A DNA stretch of 64,000 nt from Bermanella sp049115935 (GCA_049115935.1 JAGDZK010000053.1:41020-105019), one strand, 5' to 3'; shown: positions 17,499-27,025, counted from the first letter of the stretch. Notes: a model not told the origin generated them from the sequence alone. Made by a program: numbers and translations.

Positions 17499-20400
17499 TG
17501 GTGAATCCTATGAAAAAACTTCCCATTTTACTTGCTGCATGTTTTTCGATTAATGCTCTTGCTGATGACACCGAAATTTATGGAACATCAGAAATCGATG
17601 CAGGCCGACGCGTCAATTCTAACGTAATGTTTGTGATGGATACATCCGGATCCATGGGTACAAAAGTAGAGATCACCCAAATACCATACGACAACAACAC
17701 TGATTATGACGGTGACTATGTTGATGGTGATTTTTATTACAATGATAACCATGATGATGACGATGGCATCAAAATTAGCTCAGCCCTGCAATCCTCATAC
17801 TCTTATAGCTGTGGCGATGTAGTCTCAAAACTAAATACCGAAGGTCGTGTTTTAGTCAACATGTATCAATATCGAAACGGTTGGAGGCAACTGCAAAAAG
17901 GTAATAATAATGTAGTACGCTGTGACGCTGGTTACTCTTACTGGGTATATAGCGCTAACTATATGAACTGGCTCAGTATTGAAAACAATATTACCGAAAG
18001 TACTCGTCTTAAAGTGGTAGTGGATGTGGTTAAAAATTTAACCAACTCTCTATCAAACATTAATTTAGGTTTGATGCGATTCGATCAAAATTCGGACGGC
18101 GGTATGGTTGATGTACCCGTTAGCGACATCAGCGTTTCAGGTTCATTAATTCGAAGCGAAGTTGATACCTATACAGCTAATGGGGGGACCCCACTTGAAG
18201 AAACGTTTTACGAAGCCGTACGATATTATCAAGGTGCTAATTGGGTCTATGGGAATAACTCACAGCCAAATAGCAGTGTGGCAACCTCTCGTACGGGCAG
18301 TACTTACACAAGCCCTATTAGCGCCACCTGCCAAAAGAACCATATTATCCTTTTAACAGATGGCGACCCCACTAACGATACGAATGCCAATTCACGCATT
18401 CGCTCTTTAGTGAGCGGCTTAACCCTACCTAGTGAATTAAGTTCAAGCTGTTCCGGTAACGGGCAGTGCATGGATGAACTCGCGTATTACATACAAAACA
18501 CCGATCAATCAACCACATTACTTGATGAGCAAGCGATCACCACGTATACCATCGGCGGTTTTGGCGATATTGATGGCGTCGACTTATTAAAGCGCACCGC
18601 GAAAAATGGTGGTGGCAAATATTTTGAAGCCAATGACACCGCCGGTTTAACCGATGCATTAGAGTCGATTTTCTTAGATATATTAGCAACCGATTCAACC
18701 TTTACAGCACCAGCCGTATCGGTAAACGCCTTTAATGCATCTGAACACAGGGATGAACTGTTCTACGCATTATTTCGACCTGATGATAATGCAAAATGGT
18801 CTGGTAACCTGAAAAAATACCGCCTCACAGAGGATGGCTTTGTTTATGATGTTAATGACACGCTAGCGATTAGTAGTTCTACTGGTTTTTTTAATGATGT
18901 CGCTAAAGATTATTGGAACGACACCTCTGACAGTGACGGTAAAAACGTAACACTAGGCGGTGTGGCTAATTTATTAGTACCTGCCAACCGAACGCTGTAT
19001 TCAGATAACGGCAGTTTATTACAGTCATTCTCAACAACGGCTACTGCCACTACACTCGATATGACAAGTGAGACCACTGAAAAGGTCAACAAGCTAAAAA
19101 ATTGGGTTCTAGGAATCGATGTTGATGATGAAAATGGCGATAAAGATTACACAGATAGTCGCAATTCAATTGGTGACCCACTTCATAGCGAGCCCATTGT
19201 AATTACCTACGGTGGCACGGATGATAACCCTGACAGTACTATTTATTTTGCGACCAACGAAGGTTTCTTGCACGCCATCTCAACATCCTCAGGGCAAGAA
19301 CAATTCGCATTTTTACCCACAGAGCTGCACCAAACCCAAAAGGTATTTTATGAAAATACCAATGCTGCCGGTGATCGCCCGTATGGTATAGATGGCCCAA
19401 TTACGTCTTGGTTTTATGACAAAAATCAAAATAATGTCTTGCATAAAACAGGTACCACAACTGTAGAAGACAATGAGCATGTATACATTTACGCAGGCAT
19501 GCGTCGAGGTGGCCGTAGCTATTATGGTTTAAACGTTACTGATCGCAGCAGCCCGTCTTTACTGTTTAAAATTGAAGGTGGCGTTACAACTGGGTTTGAT
19601 AAACTCGGGCAAACCTGGTCAAAAATGACCCCTGCAAAAGTAAAATTTAATGGCGCTGAAAAATTCGTATTATTTTTTGCCGGCGGTTACGACACAAATC
19701 AAGATGGTAATAATACACCAGAATCCGATACTGTCGGTAATGCCATCTACATGGTTGATGCAACAACCGGGACACTATTATGGAGTACAAGCAACACAGG
19801 GGCTGATCTGAATATTACAGACATGGTCAATAGTATCCCTGCCAGCTTATCTGTAGTAGACATTACAGGCGAAGGTTTAGTGGACTACCTATTTGCTGCG
19901 GATACTGGCGGCCGTGTGTTCCGTATTGATATTAATCAAAATAATGCTGGTAAATCTGACTTTGCTACAGGTGGTATGATTGCCTCACTTGCAGGTAGTG
20001 ATGCCGCAGGTAATCGCCGCTTTTACAACAAACCAAACGTAGCGCTCGTCAAAGACAAACAATATGGTGACTATTTAACCATTGCAATTGGTAGCGGTTA
20101 TCGAGCACACCCTATCTATGATAAAACAACTCAAGATCGCTTTTATCTTATAAAAGACTTTAACCCTTATGTTGCACCTGCCACCTACACCACCAAGACA
20201 GAAGCGCCTATTACTAAAACAGCTTTAGGCAGTGGTGAAAATGCCGATCCAACATTGTTGTATAACGCGACAGCATTAATGACAAATGGATCATCTGCCC
20301 TAACCACCAGCATGCAAAGCTTAATGAATAATGGTGGTGGCTGGTATGTCATCCTCCCAAATACTGGCGAAAAAGTATTATCTGAATCAACAACATTCGC

Positions 20401-20794
20401 TGGTGCTATTATTTTCACAACATTTTCGCCTTCAAGTGAAAATATAGTGGGCTGCGGACCTGATACAGGACAATCCAGAACCTATGCGCTAGGGCAAACA
20501 TCTGCTATGTCAGTAATTGACTTAGATGGTGATGGTGATTTAGATGTGAATGACTCTAGTATTACACTTTCTCAGTCGGGTATTGCACCAAGACCTGTTG
20601 TGATATACAGACCTGGCGGTGGCAAAACCATTGCAGTGGGCACAGAAACCATAGAAGATGACCGTTTTAATGAAAACGCACCAGATCCTAACTGTGCAGA
20701 TACAGGCACTTGCCCAACCAAAGAACAAATGTGCACTGTAGGTAATTGCTATGTGATACCTCAGTATTGGCGCCAAAATGATGTTACACAATAG
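17498..20794 (+). CDS. pilY1: Type IV pilus tip adhesin/assembly protein PilY1
   Basis: PilY1 caps the minor pilin complex and acts in adhesion, pilus extension and surface sensing. The 1098-residue protein has a signal peptide (KKLPILLAACFSINALA). A von Willebrand A domain follows, with the metal-binding DTSGS motif at 48-52 and an aspartate-rich insertion at about 65-92. The C-terminal half is the PilC/PilY beta-propeller (for example YFATNEGFLHAISTSSGQE). A calcium-binding-like DLDGDGDLDVND lies at 1008-1019, followed by a cysteine-rich C-terminus. An ATG four codons in (17510) is an alternative start. It overlaps the upstream small gene by one base. Confidence 0.93.
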   Translation: MVNPMKKLPILLAACFSINALADDTEIYGTSEIDAGRRVNSNVMFVMDTSGSMGTKVEITQIPYDNNTDYDGDYVDGDFYYNDNHDDDDGIKISSALQSSYSYSCGDVVSKLNTEGRVLVNMYQYRNGWRQLQKGNNNVVRCDAGYSYWVYSANYMNWLSIENNITESTRLKVVVDVVKNLTNSLSNINLGLMRFDQNSDGGMVDVPVSDISVSGSLIRSEVDTYTANGGTPLEETFYEAVRYYQGANWVYGNNSQPNSSVATSRTGSTYTSPISATCQKNHIILLTDGDPTNDTNANSRIRSLVSGLTLPSELSSSCSGNGQCMDELAYYIQNTDQSTTLLDEQAITTYTIGGFGDIDGVDLLKRTAKNGGGKYFEANDTAGLTDALESIFLDILATDSTFTAPAVSVNAFNASEHRDELFYALFRPDDNAKWSGNLKKYRLTEDGFVYDVNDTLAISSSTGFFNDVAKDYWNDTSDSDGKNVTLGGVANLLVPANRTLYSDNGSLLQSFSTTATATTLDMTSETTEKVNKLKNWVLGIDVDDENGDKDYTDSRNSIGDPLHSEPIVITYGGTDDNPDSTIYFATNEGFLHAISTSSGQEQFAFLPTELHQTQKVFYENTNAAGDRPYGIDGPITSWFYDKNQNNVLHKTGTTTVEDNEHVYIYAGMRRGGRSYYGLNVTDRSSPSLLFKIEGGVTTGFDKLGQTWSKMTPAKVKFNGAEKFVLFFAGGYDTNQDGNNTPESDTVGNAIYMVDATTGTLLWSTSNTGADLNITDMVNSIPASLSVVDITGEGLVDYLFAADTGGRVFRIDINQNNAGKSDFATGGMIASLAGSDAAGNRRFYNKPNVALVKDKQYGDYLTIAIGSGYRAHPIYDKTTQDRFYLIKDFNPYVAPATYTTKTEAPITKTALGSGENADPTLLYNATALMTNGSSALTTSMQSLMNNGGGWYVILPNTGEKVLSESTTFAGAIIFTTFSPSSENIVGCGPDTGQSRTYALGQTSAMSVIDLDGDGDLDVNDSSITLSQSGIAPRPVVIYRPGGGKTIAVGTETIEDDRFNENAPDPNCADTGTCPTKEQMCTVGNCYVIPQYWRQNDVTQ

Positions 20795-20801
20795 GTGAAT
20801 T

Positions 20802-21200
20802 ATGAAACAAAAGGGTGTTACTTTAGTTGAGCTTATGCTCGTGCTGGCTATCATTGGAATCATTGCTGGCGTTGCAGTGCCCGCATATCAAAATAATGTC
20901 ATGAAATCAACGCGAGGTGATGGTATGACTACATTGCTTGACATTATGAGAGCTCAGGAGAATTTCTTTGCAAACGAATTCACTTATACTACAGACTTGA
21001 GAGAACTTAATTACAACGCAAGCCAGTCAAGCGCTTCAGGTAAGTACCTTGTTACAGCCAGTGCCTGTGGTTCAGACCCACTAACACAATGTGTAAGACT
21101 TACAGCAACCGGGCAGCTAGGCCAAGCAGCGGATGGCACACTTACTCTAGATAGTCGCGGTAATCGTACTCACGGCTCATCTAATAGCTGGCCTAAATAA
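20802..21200 (+). CDS. pilE: Type IV minor pilin PilE
   Basis: This 132-residue prepilin begins MKQKG|VTLVELMLVLAIIGIIAGVAVPAY, with Glu5 present. The region RAQENFFANEFTYTTDLREL is typical of PilE-type minor pilins, as is the C-terminal cysteine pair (ASACGSDPLTQCVRL). It is the last gene of the pilin operon, seven bases after pilY1 and followed by a terminator. A major pilin is less likely given its place and the need for PilR-driven pilA elsewhere. Confidence 0.88.
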   Translation: MKQKGVTLVELMLVLAIIGIIAGVAVPAYQNNVMKSTRGDGMTTLLDIMRAQENFFANEFTYTTDLRELNYNASQSSASGKYLVTASACGSDPLTQCVRLTATGQLGQAADGTLTLDSRGNRTHGSSNSWPK

Positions 21201-21216
21201 TTCGATTGCATTATCT

Positions 21217-21242
21217 AAAAAGACCAGCTTGCTGGTCTTTTT
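21217..21242 (+). terminator. Terminator of the minor pilin operon
   Basis: AAAAAGACCA and TGGTCTTTTT form a 10-bp stem with loop GCTTGC, extended by further T residues on the plus strand. It lies 16 bases after the pilE stop. Confidence 0.92.
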
Positions 21243-21318
21243 TTTGCGCTGAATAAAAGCCCTCTGATGGCTTTTCATCTATAATCACTTCAATTACATA
21301 TCATATAGATTCCAAGTA

Positions 21319-21753
21319 ATGAATATTTTAGACACCGTTAAACAATACTGGGGCTGGGTAGGAATTGAACCTGCAACTTTAATTGCCGAGAATGAATTTG
21401 CCAATTTAATTATCCAAGATATCGATGATCGCTTTTGGCGTCTGTGCCCTGAAGATCTATATTGCGAAGTCATTGCCGATGATAAAAACGAATACAACGA
21501 ATTAGTAAAAGACGAAGAGTTTAATCAAGATTGGTTCATGGACGTTATAGTTCATAAAGCTACTGAAAAATTCGGTTCATTAAAAGAAGGCGAAAAATTT
21601 CATATGCTGGAGCCCGGTGCATTGGGTGGCAAATATGCAGTGTTTAATATTAAGCCCATCGCCTTTGAATTAATCATCAAGTTCTCAGGTGAGCTTGCAC
21701 AAAAAATTGAGCGCGCGGGTGGTAAAAAAGTTAATTACACCCCTTTAAGCTAA
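21319..21753 (+). CDS. DUF1851 / Tdi1-like domain protein
   Basis: This 144-residue soluble protein has no signal peptide. The N-terminal half (WGWVGIEPATLIAENEFANL then DIDDRFWRLCPEDL) and the later EKFHMLEPGALGGKYAVFNI segment resemble the DUF1851 family. One branch of that family, Tdi1, acts as an immunity protein to a type VI secretion effector. No effector gene sits beside it, so an immunity role is only suggested. It stands between the pilin operon terminator and a TRIC channel gene. Confidence 0.6.
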   Translation: MNILDTVKQYWGWVGIEPATLIAENEFANLIIQDIDDRFWRLCPEDLYCEVIADDKNEYNELVKDEEFNQDWFMDVIVHKATEKFGSLKEGEKFHMLEPGALGGKYAVFNIKPIAFELIIKFSGELAQKIERAGGKKVNYTPLS

Positions 21754-21787
21754 TATTTTTATACCCCTTGTTTTTAAGGAGCCCATT

Positions 21788-22399
21788 TTGCCCTTTGATT
21801 TACTCTATTTAGCCGGCCTTGCTGGCATCGCTGTTTTTGCTATTTCTGGTGCACTTGCGGCTGCCGAAAAAGAGTTAGATATCTTGGGGTTTATTTTATT
21901 TGCTACCGTAACCGGCATTGGCGGTGGCACGGTTAGAGATCTGATATTGGGTGTCGAAGTAGCCTGGGTTGCTAATCCTATTGATCTTAAAACCTGTATT
22001 GCAGCGGCCATCATCACGTATTTTGCAGCCACGCTGATTATCCGCATACAACGCTTATTAGTTTGGATGGATGCCATGGGGTTAGCGCTCTTTAGTGTGC
22101 TTGGAACAGCAAAAGCCTATCACCTTGGAGTAGACCCCTTAGTCGCCATTGCCATGGGCATGATCACCCCCACCTTTGGCTCTGTTATTCGTGATATTTT
22201 ACTCGACCGCGCCCCTGTTTTATTACAGCCTGAAATCTATGTCTCTGCCGCCATTACCGGTAGTGTCTCATACTTAATCTTTATTACTGTTTTGGAGCAG
22301 CCAAACTTAAGCACTGTTTTAGCCATCGCTTGCGCCTTTTTAGTTCGCGGTGCTGCCATTATATTTGACTTAAGACTTCCAAAATTTAAGCAACACTAA
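21788..22399 (+). CDS. TRIC-type cation channel family protein (UPF0126, YicG-like)
   Basis: This 203-residue inner-membrane protein has seven hydrophobic segments built as two repeats. Each repeat carries the family pattern with GIGGGTVRDLILG (about residue 45) and GSVIRDILLDRAP (about 130). Such proteins are homologous to trimeric intracellular cation channels; in bacteria a potassium or other small-solute permeability role is likely but not proven. The start is TTG, chosen because AAGGAG lies 6 bases upstream and the protein then begins MPFDLLYLAGLAG as in relatives. Confidence 0.88.
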   Translation: MPFDLLYLAGLAGIAVFAISGALAAAEKELDILGFILFATVTGIGGGTVRDLILGVEVAWVANPIDLKTCIAAAIITYFAATLIIRIQRLLVWMDAMGLALFSVLGTAKAYHLGVDPLVAIAMGMITPTFGSVIRDILLDRAPVLLQPEIYVSAAITGSVSYLIFITVLEQPNLSTVLAIACAFLVRGAAIIFDLRLPKFKQH

Positions 22400-22556
22400 C
22401 CTCAGCTGCTTTTCAACGGCTTTTATTATGGCAATTTTTTGACAATCTAATACACTTATATGATGAATTTTATTTGTATTGAATACAGTCAAATCGGCTT
22501 TATTCAAGTTCAAGTGAGGGGCAACCCTCAAGATCAGCAGTCAATTTGAGAGTCTT

Positions 22557-23336
22557 ATGTCTAAGCATCGTTCAAAATTAGAAATCAATGGCACCCAAGG
22601 TAAACTTGCAGCGATCTTAGAAAAGCCAGGTCCTCACCCTAAAGCATTTATTATTTACGCTCATTGTTTTACTTGCGGAAAAGATAGTTTAGCGGCCTCT
22701 AGGATTAGTCGTGGTTTAGTAGCTCAAGGTTATGCGGTACTGCGTTATGATTTTGCTGGCATTGGACACAGTGAAGGCAAGTTTGAAGATACCAATTTCA
22801 CCAGTAGTGTTGATGATTTAGTTCTGGTTGCACAACATTTAAAAGAGAGTTATCAAGCCCCTGCTATTTTAATAGGCCACAGTTTTGGTGGGGCTGTTGT
22901 ATTAGGTGCCGCAGGTAAAATCAAAAACCTAAAAGGCGTAGTAACGGTTGCAGCGCCATCCAAACCTTGCCATGTAATAAAACAATTTGCTCAGTTCGAA
23001 GAAGAGATTCAAGCAAATGGCCAAGCGGATGTTTTATTATCAGGTCGACCTTTTGTTATGAAAAAACAATTCCTAGATGATGTTTATAGTCAGAACCAAG
23101 ATGAGACGATTCGTAAATTAAAAACACCGTTACTTGTTTTTCATTCACCGCGGGACACCACGGTGTTGATTAAAGAAGCTGAGCATATTTATGGTTACGC
23201 TATGCATCCTAAGAGTTTTATTAGCTTAGATCCTGCTGACCACTTATTAACAAGCAGCAAAGATGCCGCTTATGTGGCATCAAGTGTAGCCGTTTGGGCT
23301 GAGCATTACATAGACGACATGAGCAACAACCATTAA
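22557..23336 (+). CDS. Alpha/beta hydrolase
   Basis: This 259-residue cytosolic hydrolase has the nucleophile elbow GHSFGG near residue 108. Near residue 40 there is an oxyanion-side motif (AHCFTCGKDS), and near the end there is an Asp and a His (SLDPADHLLT) that can complete the triad. The sequence closely resembles the N-terminal half of the two-domain hydrolase-OsmC proteins, but no OsmC domain follows here. It is therefore a stand-alone version. Substrate is unknown. Confidence 0.82.
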   Translation: MSKHRSKLEINGTQGKLAAILEKPGPHPKAFIIYAHCFTCGKDSLAASRISRGLVAQGYAVLRYDFAGIGHSEGKFEDTNFTSSVDDLVLVAQHLKESYQAPAILIGHSFGGAVVLGAAGKIKNLKGVVTVAAPSKPCHVIKQFAQFEEEIQANGQADVLLSGRPFVMKKQFLDDVYSQNQDETIRKLKTPLLVFHSPRDTTVLIKEAEHIYGYAMHPKSFISLDPADHLLTSSKDAAYVASSVAVWAEHYIDDMSNNH

Positions 23337-23446
23337 CTTCTGCTCACCCGCTAAATAGTGTCGCTTTTAACTCACATGAGCGGCACGCTTTACCTATTGA
23401 TATAAAAACCTATAATTTATCTGCTGCTATCGAGATTGAGTCTTTT

Positions 23447-24082
23447 ATGCTAGAAACTTACGTTGTGGCGTTTACCACGTTTTTTGCAACCGTCGGCCCT
23501 TTAGATGTTGCTGCTGTATTTGCTGCACTTACAGTGGGCACTTCAAGAGCAAAAGCAAAGTCCATGGCCTACCGTGGCACCTTTATCGCCACCGTGATTC
23601 TCTTAGGTTTTGCATTAGGCGGTGAGGTAGTGTTAAAAACGCTGGGGATTTCTCTTGCAGCCCTTAAAGTAGCCGGTGGTATTTTATTATTATTAATTGC
23701 GATTGATATGGTATTTGCCCGCTCAAACGGTGGTTTAACCACCACCGAAGAGGAAACAGACGAAGCATCCACAAAAAAAGACATTTCTGTTTTTCCCTTA
23801 GCAACGCCGCTCATAGCAGGCCCAGGTGCCATGGGCGCTGCCATACTATTAATGGCTCAAAGCGCAGGTTCCCCCGCCCATCAAAGCATGGTAATTGCGG
23901 CTATCTTATCCATAACCGCATTAACATTATGCTTATTATTGCTGGCAACTCGTGTGCAGAAATTACTGGGCATAACAGGTATGCATGTGATCACCCGTGT
24001 ATTCGGTGTACTTCTGGCCTCACTTGCGGTGCAGTTTATGTTTGACGGCCTTGCTGCTAGTAACTTATTGAATCACGGTTAA
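23447..24082 (+). CDS. MarC family (UPF0056) integral membrane protein
   Basis: This 211-residue protein has six hydrophobic helices and the family signatures FFATVGPLDVAAVFAAL near the start and PLATPLIAGPGAMGAAILLM near residue 115. MarC proteins were once linked to multiple antibiotic resistance, a link since withdrawn; a neutral amino acid transport role has been reported for one relative. A charged cytoplasmic loop (about 85-108) separates the two halves. It is transcribed alone. Confidence 0.87.
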   Translation: MLETYVVAFTTFFATVGPLDVAAVFAALTVGTSRAKAKSMAYRGTFIATVILLGFALGGEVVLKTLGISLAALKVAGGILLLLIAIDMVFARSNGGLTTTEEETDEASTKKDISVFPLATPLIAGPGAMGAAILLMAQSAGSPAHQSMVIAAILSITALTLCLLLLATRVQKLLGITGMHVITRVFGVLLASLAVQFMFDGLAASNLLNHG

Positions 24083-24087
24083 AAACA

Positions 24088-24115
24088 AAGGCACGGGATA
24101 CCATTTCCGTGCCTT
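24088..24115. terminator. Hairpin between marC-like and LETM1-like genes
   Basis: AAGGCACGG / CCGTGCCTT is a 9-bp stem with a 10-base loop between two converging genes. It touches the last codon of the minus-strand gene. A T-rich tail (TTTGTTTTTAA) follows on the minus strand, so it mainly ends the helicase/LETM1-like transcript. Confidence 0.65.
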
Positions 24116-24557
24116 ATGATTTGCTTTTTTCTTCAATGTCTTCTTGCTCATGGCTAGCAACTTTTTCTTTTGATACGCTTGAAGACTCTTGAGACAAAAT
24201 TACTTCAAGTTCTTTGAAGGAGTTTAACTCCTCTTCGCTCAATTTTTTAAACGCACTTGGTAAAACCTCAATGCCAAACCGCTTACCTAGCGCACATAAT
24301 GCAGGCAGCGTTACAACACTGCCTGGTGTAATGGCTAAAACAAAGAGCCCCGCCATTTTATGTACATCTTTTAATTGCTCAAGCGCTGCCTCTATTTCAT
24401 CAGGCTCAGGCTTACGCCCTTGCGGCAGCTTTTGAGTGAGCACACTAAAAAACGTTTTCATCATGGCACTGGTTTCTTCTTTTTCTTGCCTCAAGCCTCG
24501 TATCGTTTTTGAAACTGTCTCTAGGTACTTCTTTTGAGCTTCTAAATAGCGCTTCAT
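24114..24557 (-). CDS. LETM1-like small protein downstream of a DEAD-box helicase
   Basis: This 147-residue soluble protein has a helical charged N-terminus. Its central segment TPGSVVTLPALCALGKRFGI followed by EVLPSAF (about 78-105) resembles the conserved core of LETM1 proteins (PGS..LP.L..L.KRFGI..LPS.F). In mitochondria LETM1 is a membrane ion transporter with a ribosome-binding domain. Here only the core is present, with no clear membrane span, so the function may differ. It starts 12 bases after the helicase gene, suggesting an operon. The assignment is by motif only. Confidence 0.5.
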   Translation of the reverse strand: MKRYLEAQKKYLETVSKTIRGLRQEKEETSAMMKTFFSVLTQKLPQGRKPEPDEIEAALEQLKDVHKMAGLFVLAITPGSVVTLPALCALGKRFGIEVLPSAFKKLSEEELNSFKELEVILSQESSSVSKEKVASHEQEDIEEKSKS

Positions 24558-24569
24558 ATTCTCCTATTC

Positions 24570-25811
24570 CTACTGTGATCTGCGTCGCTTATTGCCTGTT
24601 GTTTGACCAAAAGCTCGCTGTTTAGCTCGGCGTTTTTGTGCGGTTTTACTGTTCTTTTTTTCAACCACGGGGGCCTTGGTGAAGTCTGGTTCAAAACCTG
24701 GAAACCACTGCTGGTTCAACCGTGTGTCTAATATGGCTTCTATTTCCTCTAAAAGATAGGCTTCTTCTTGACCTAATAAAGAAATAGCCAGCCCATCCTC
24801 ACCCGCTCGCCCTGTACGACCAATACGGTGGATATAGTCCTCTGCAATGTAAGGTAGCTCATAGTTCACGACATATTTAAGCTGGCGTATATCTAGACCT
24901 CTCGCCGCCACATCCGTTGCCACCAATACGCGAGCTTTACCTTGCTTAAAGTCCTCTAACGCTCGCTCTCGAGCCCCTTGGCTTTTATCACCATGAATAC
25001 TTTCCGCCGCGAGGCCATCTTTTTTCATTTCTTTTGCAAGGGTATCAGCCCCTTGTTTGGTGCGTGTAAAGACCAGTACTTGCTGCCAGTTCTTGCTGCC
25101 AATTAAGTATGAGATAAACTCTCTTTTTCTATCTGTGTCGATATTATATACAATTTGCTCAACTGGGGCGGCGACACTATTGCGTTCATGCACCTCAATG
25201 ACTTGAGGGCTATTTAACAAAGTTTTACTCAATTTGAATATGGCGTCATCTAATGTGGCACTGAATAATAATGTTTGCCTCTGCTTTGGTAGGCGCTTTA
25301 GGATCATCTTTATTTCATCCATAAAGCCCATATCTAACATGCGATCTGCTTCGTCAAACACTAATGTATCAATTTGGCTGGCGTCTAGGGTGCCTTTAAA
25401 AAGATGATCGATTAAGCGCCCTGGCGTGGCTACCAAGATATCTACGCCCTTTTTGAACTCTTCTACCTGAGCTGCAATACTGACGCCACCATAGGCAATG
25501 GCTGACGTTACCTGTGTACCTTCGCTATAGGTTTGAACGCTTTTAAACACTTGTAAAGCAAGCTCACGGGTAGGTACCAATATTAATGCTGATAACTTCG
25601 CACTCAGGGGACTCTGAACAAGGCGCTTATGAATAATAGGAAGCGCAAATGCAGCTGTTTTACCTGTACCGGTTTGTGCACCTGCTAACACATCAGTACC
25701 TGCCAATACATGAGGTATAACATGCTGTTGAACCTCAGTAGGCTCACTATATTTAAGTGATTGCAGCGTGTTGGTAATACTGGCATCTAAACCTAATTCT
25801 TTAAAACCCAT
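24570..25811 (-). CDS. DEAD-box ATP-dependent RNA helicase, RhlE-type
   Basis: This 413-residue helicase unwinds RNA duplexes and probably acts in ribosome assembly or RNA decay. It has all family motifs: the Q motif, Walker A AQTGTGKT near residue 46, PTRELA, DEAD box (VFDEADRML near 150), SAT, and the C-terminal HRIGRTGRAG. The tail is short and basic (KRRAKQRAFGQTTGNKRRRS), as in the RhlE group. The ATG at 25811 is chosen because AGAAG lies upstream and the family starts with this GF.ELGL pattern; an upstream in-frame TTG is less likely. Confidence 0.92.
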   Translation of the reverse strand: MGFKELGLDASITNTLQSLKYSEPTEVQQHVIPHVLAGTDVLAGAQTGTGKTAAFALPIIHKRLVQSPLSAKLSALILVPTRELALQVFKSVQTYSEGTQVTSAIAYGGVSIAAQVEEFKKGVDILVATPGRLIDHLFKGTLDASQIDTLVFDEADRMLDMGFMDEIKMILKRLPKQRQTLLFSATLDDAIFKLSKTLLNSPQVIEVHERNSVAAPVEQIVYNIDTDRKREFISYLIGSKNWQQVLVFTRTKQGADTLAKEMKKDGLAAESIHGDKSQGARERALEDFKQGKARVLVATDVAARGLDIRQLKYVVNYELPYIAEDYIHRIGRTGRAGEDGLAISLLGQEEAYLLEEIEAILDTRLNQQWFPGFEPDFTKAPVVEKKNSKTAQKRRAKQRAFGQTTGNKRRRSQ

Positions 25812-26041
25812 GTGTATTCTTCTCATTACCAAGCGTAGTTGGCGCAGTATAGCAGAGCTGAACCGCCCTTAAAGCAACCTTCATTGTCGGATTCAGAGAA
25901 ATAAAGGCGCTCAGCCAAATCGATATGCATTTATAAAAAATATGTTTAGTACTAGAGCAAGGCATGAATTACTCTATATGTATTCCATACTTTACCTAGC
26001 TAGTATATTAATATCGCATACGTGAACTTGATCAACTTCAA

Positions 26042-27025
26042 ATGACTCATATTACCTTTTTCTGCTGTGAGCAAATGCTCGCTACCAGTATGACATTACC
26101 CATCGAAATGTTACGTGCAGCGCAAAACGTGGCAAAGGTACACTCCCACTCAACCAAACCTCTAAAAATTGTAAATGCTGGCCTTACCCACGATAAAGTA
26201 GAAACGTCTGCTGGATTCAAGTTAAGCCCTGATCATTCTATTGATGAAGTTAAGCAAACTGATATTTTATTTCTACCAGCCTTATGGCGTAACCCAAAAC
26301 CAAATTTTCGCAGAAATCCACGGCTACTCTCTTGGATCAAACAGCTGCATTCCCAGGGAACTATCATTTGTAGCGTAGGAATTGGAGTCAGTTTTTTAGC
26401 CGAAACAGGTCTGCTGGATCATAAATCTGCTACCACTCATTGGTATTACTTTGATCGCTTTCAAAAAGACTACCCGACTATCCAGCTAAAAAAACAGCAC
26501 TTTATTGTTCAAATAGACAACCTATACACAGTAGCCAGCGTCAATGCTCTAGCTGATCTGACTGTTTTTCTAATTGAACAAACTTATAGTAAAACAGTGG
26601 CGATGCATGTTGAAAAACATTTCTCTCATGAAATTCGTAAATCCTATAACAGTACCAGTTTTGTTAATGAGCGTAGTCAGCATCCAGATGAGGACATCGC
26701 TCAAATACAAGCATGGCTGCAAGAGAACTACTATAAAGATATCACTATCAAAGTGTTGGCAGAGCAGTTTGAGTTAAGCGTAAGGTCACTCAATAGACGA
26801 TTTAAAGAAGCCACTGGTATTACTCCTCTCAGTTACTTGCAAAAACTAAGAATTGACGAGGCAAAAGACTTACTCAAAAATAGCAACCTATCCACACAGG
26901 AGGTGGCTAATCAAGTGGGATACATAGACGTGTCCCACTTTAATCGTTTATTTAAAAGATTATTAACAGTGGGCCCAAAAAAATATAGAGATATGGTAAG
27001 AGCCAAGCTATTTAACCCTCAATAG
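26042..27025 (+). CDS. GlxA-type AraC family transcriptional regulator
   Basis: This 327-residue regulator has an N-terminal DJ-1/PfpI-like domain (1-190) and a C-terminal AraC double helix-turn-helix (about 220-320, with LSVRSLNRRFKEATGITPL and VGYIDVSHFNRLFKR). The DJ-1 elbow, usually SVCTGA, reads SVGIGV, so the cysteine is lost and enzymatic activity is not expected. Relatives sense small molecules such as amines or amino acid derivatives. The target is unknown. The accessory operon that ends 0.5 kb away on the other strand is one possible target, by position only. Confidence 0.85.
   Translation: MTHITFFCCEQMLATSMTLPIEMLRAAQNVAKVHSHSTKPLKIVNAGLTHDKVETSAGFKLSPDHSIDEVKQTDILFLPALWRNPKPNFRRNPRLLSWIKQLHSQGTIICSVGIGVSFLAETGLLDHKSATTHWYYFDRFQKDYPTIQLKKQHFIVQIDNLYTVASVNALADLTVFLIEQTYSKTVAMHVEKHFSHEIRKSYNSTSFVNERSQHPDEDIAQIQAWLQENYYKDITIKVLAEQFELSVRSLNRRFKEATGITPLSYLQKLRIDEAKDLLKNSNLSTQEVANQVGYIDVSHFNRLFKRLLTVGPKKYRDMVRAKLFNPQ

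Noticed and set aside
22438..22460. TTGACA and TATGAT boxes upstream of the alpha/beta hydrolase gene
   Set aside because: The spacing is only 14 bases, too short for a normal sigma70 promoter.
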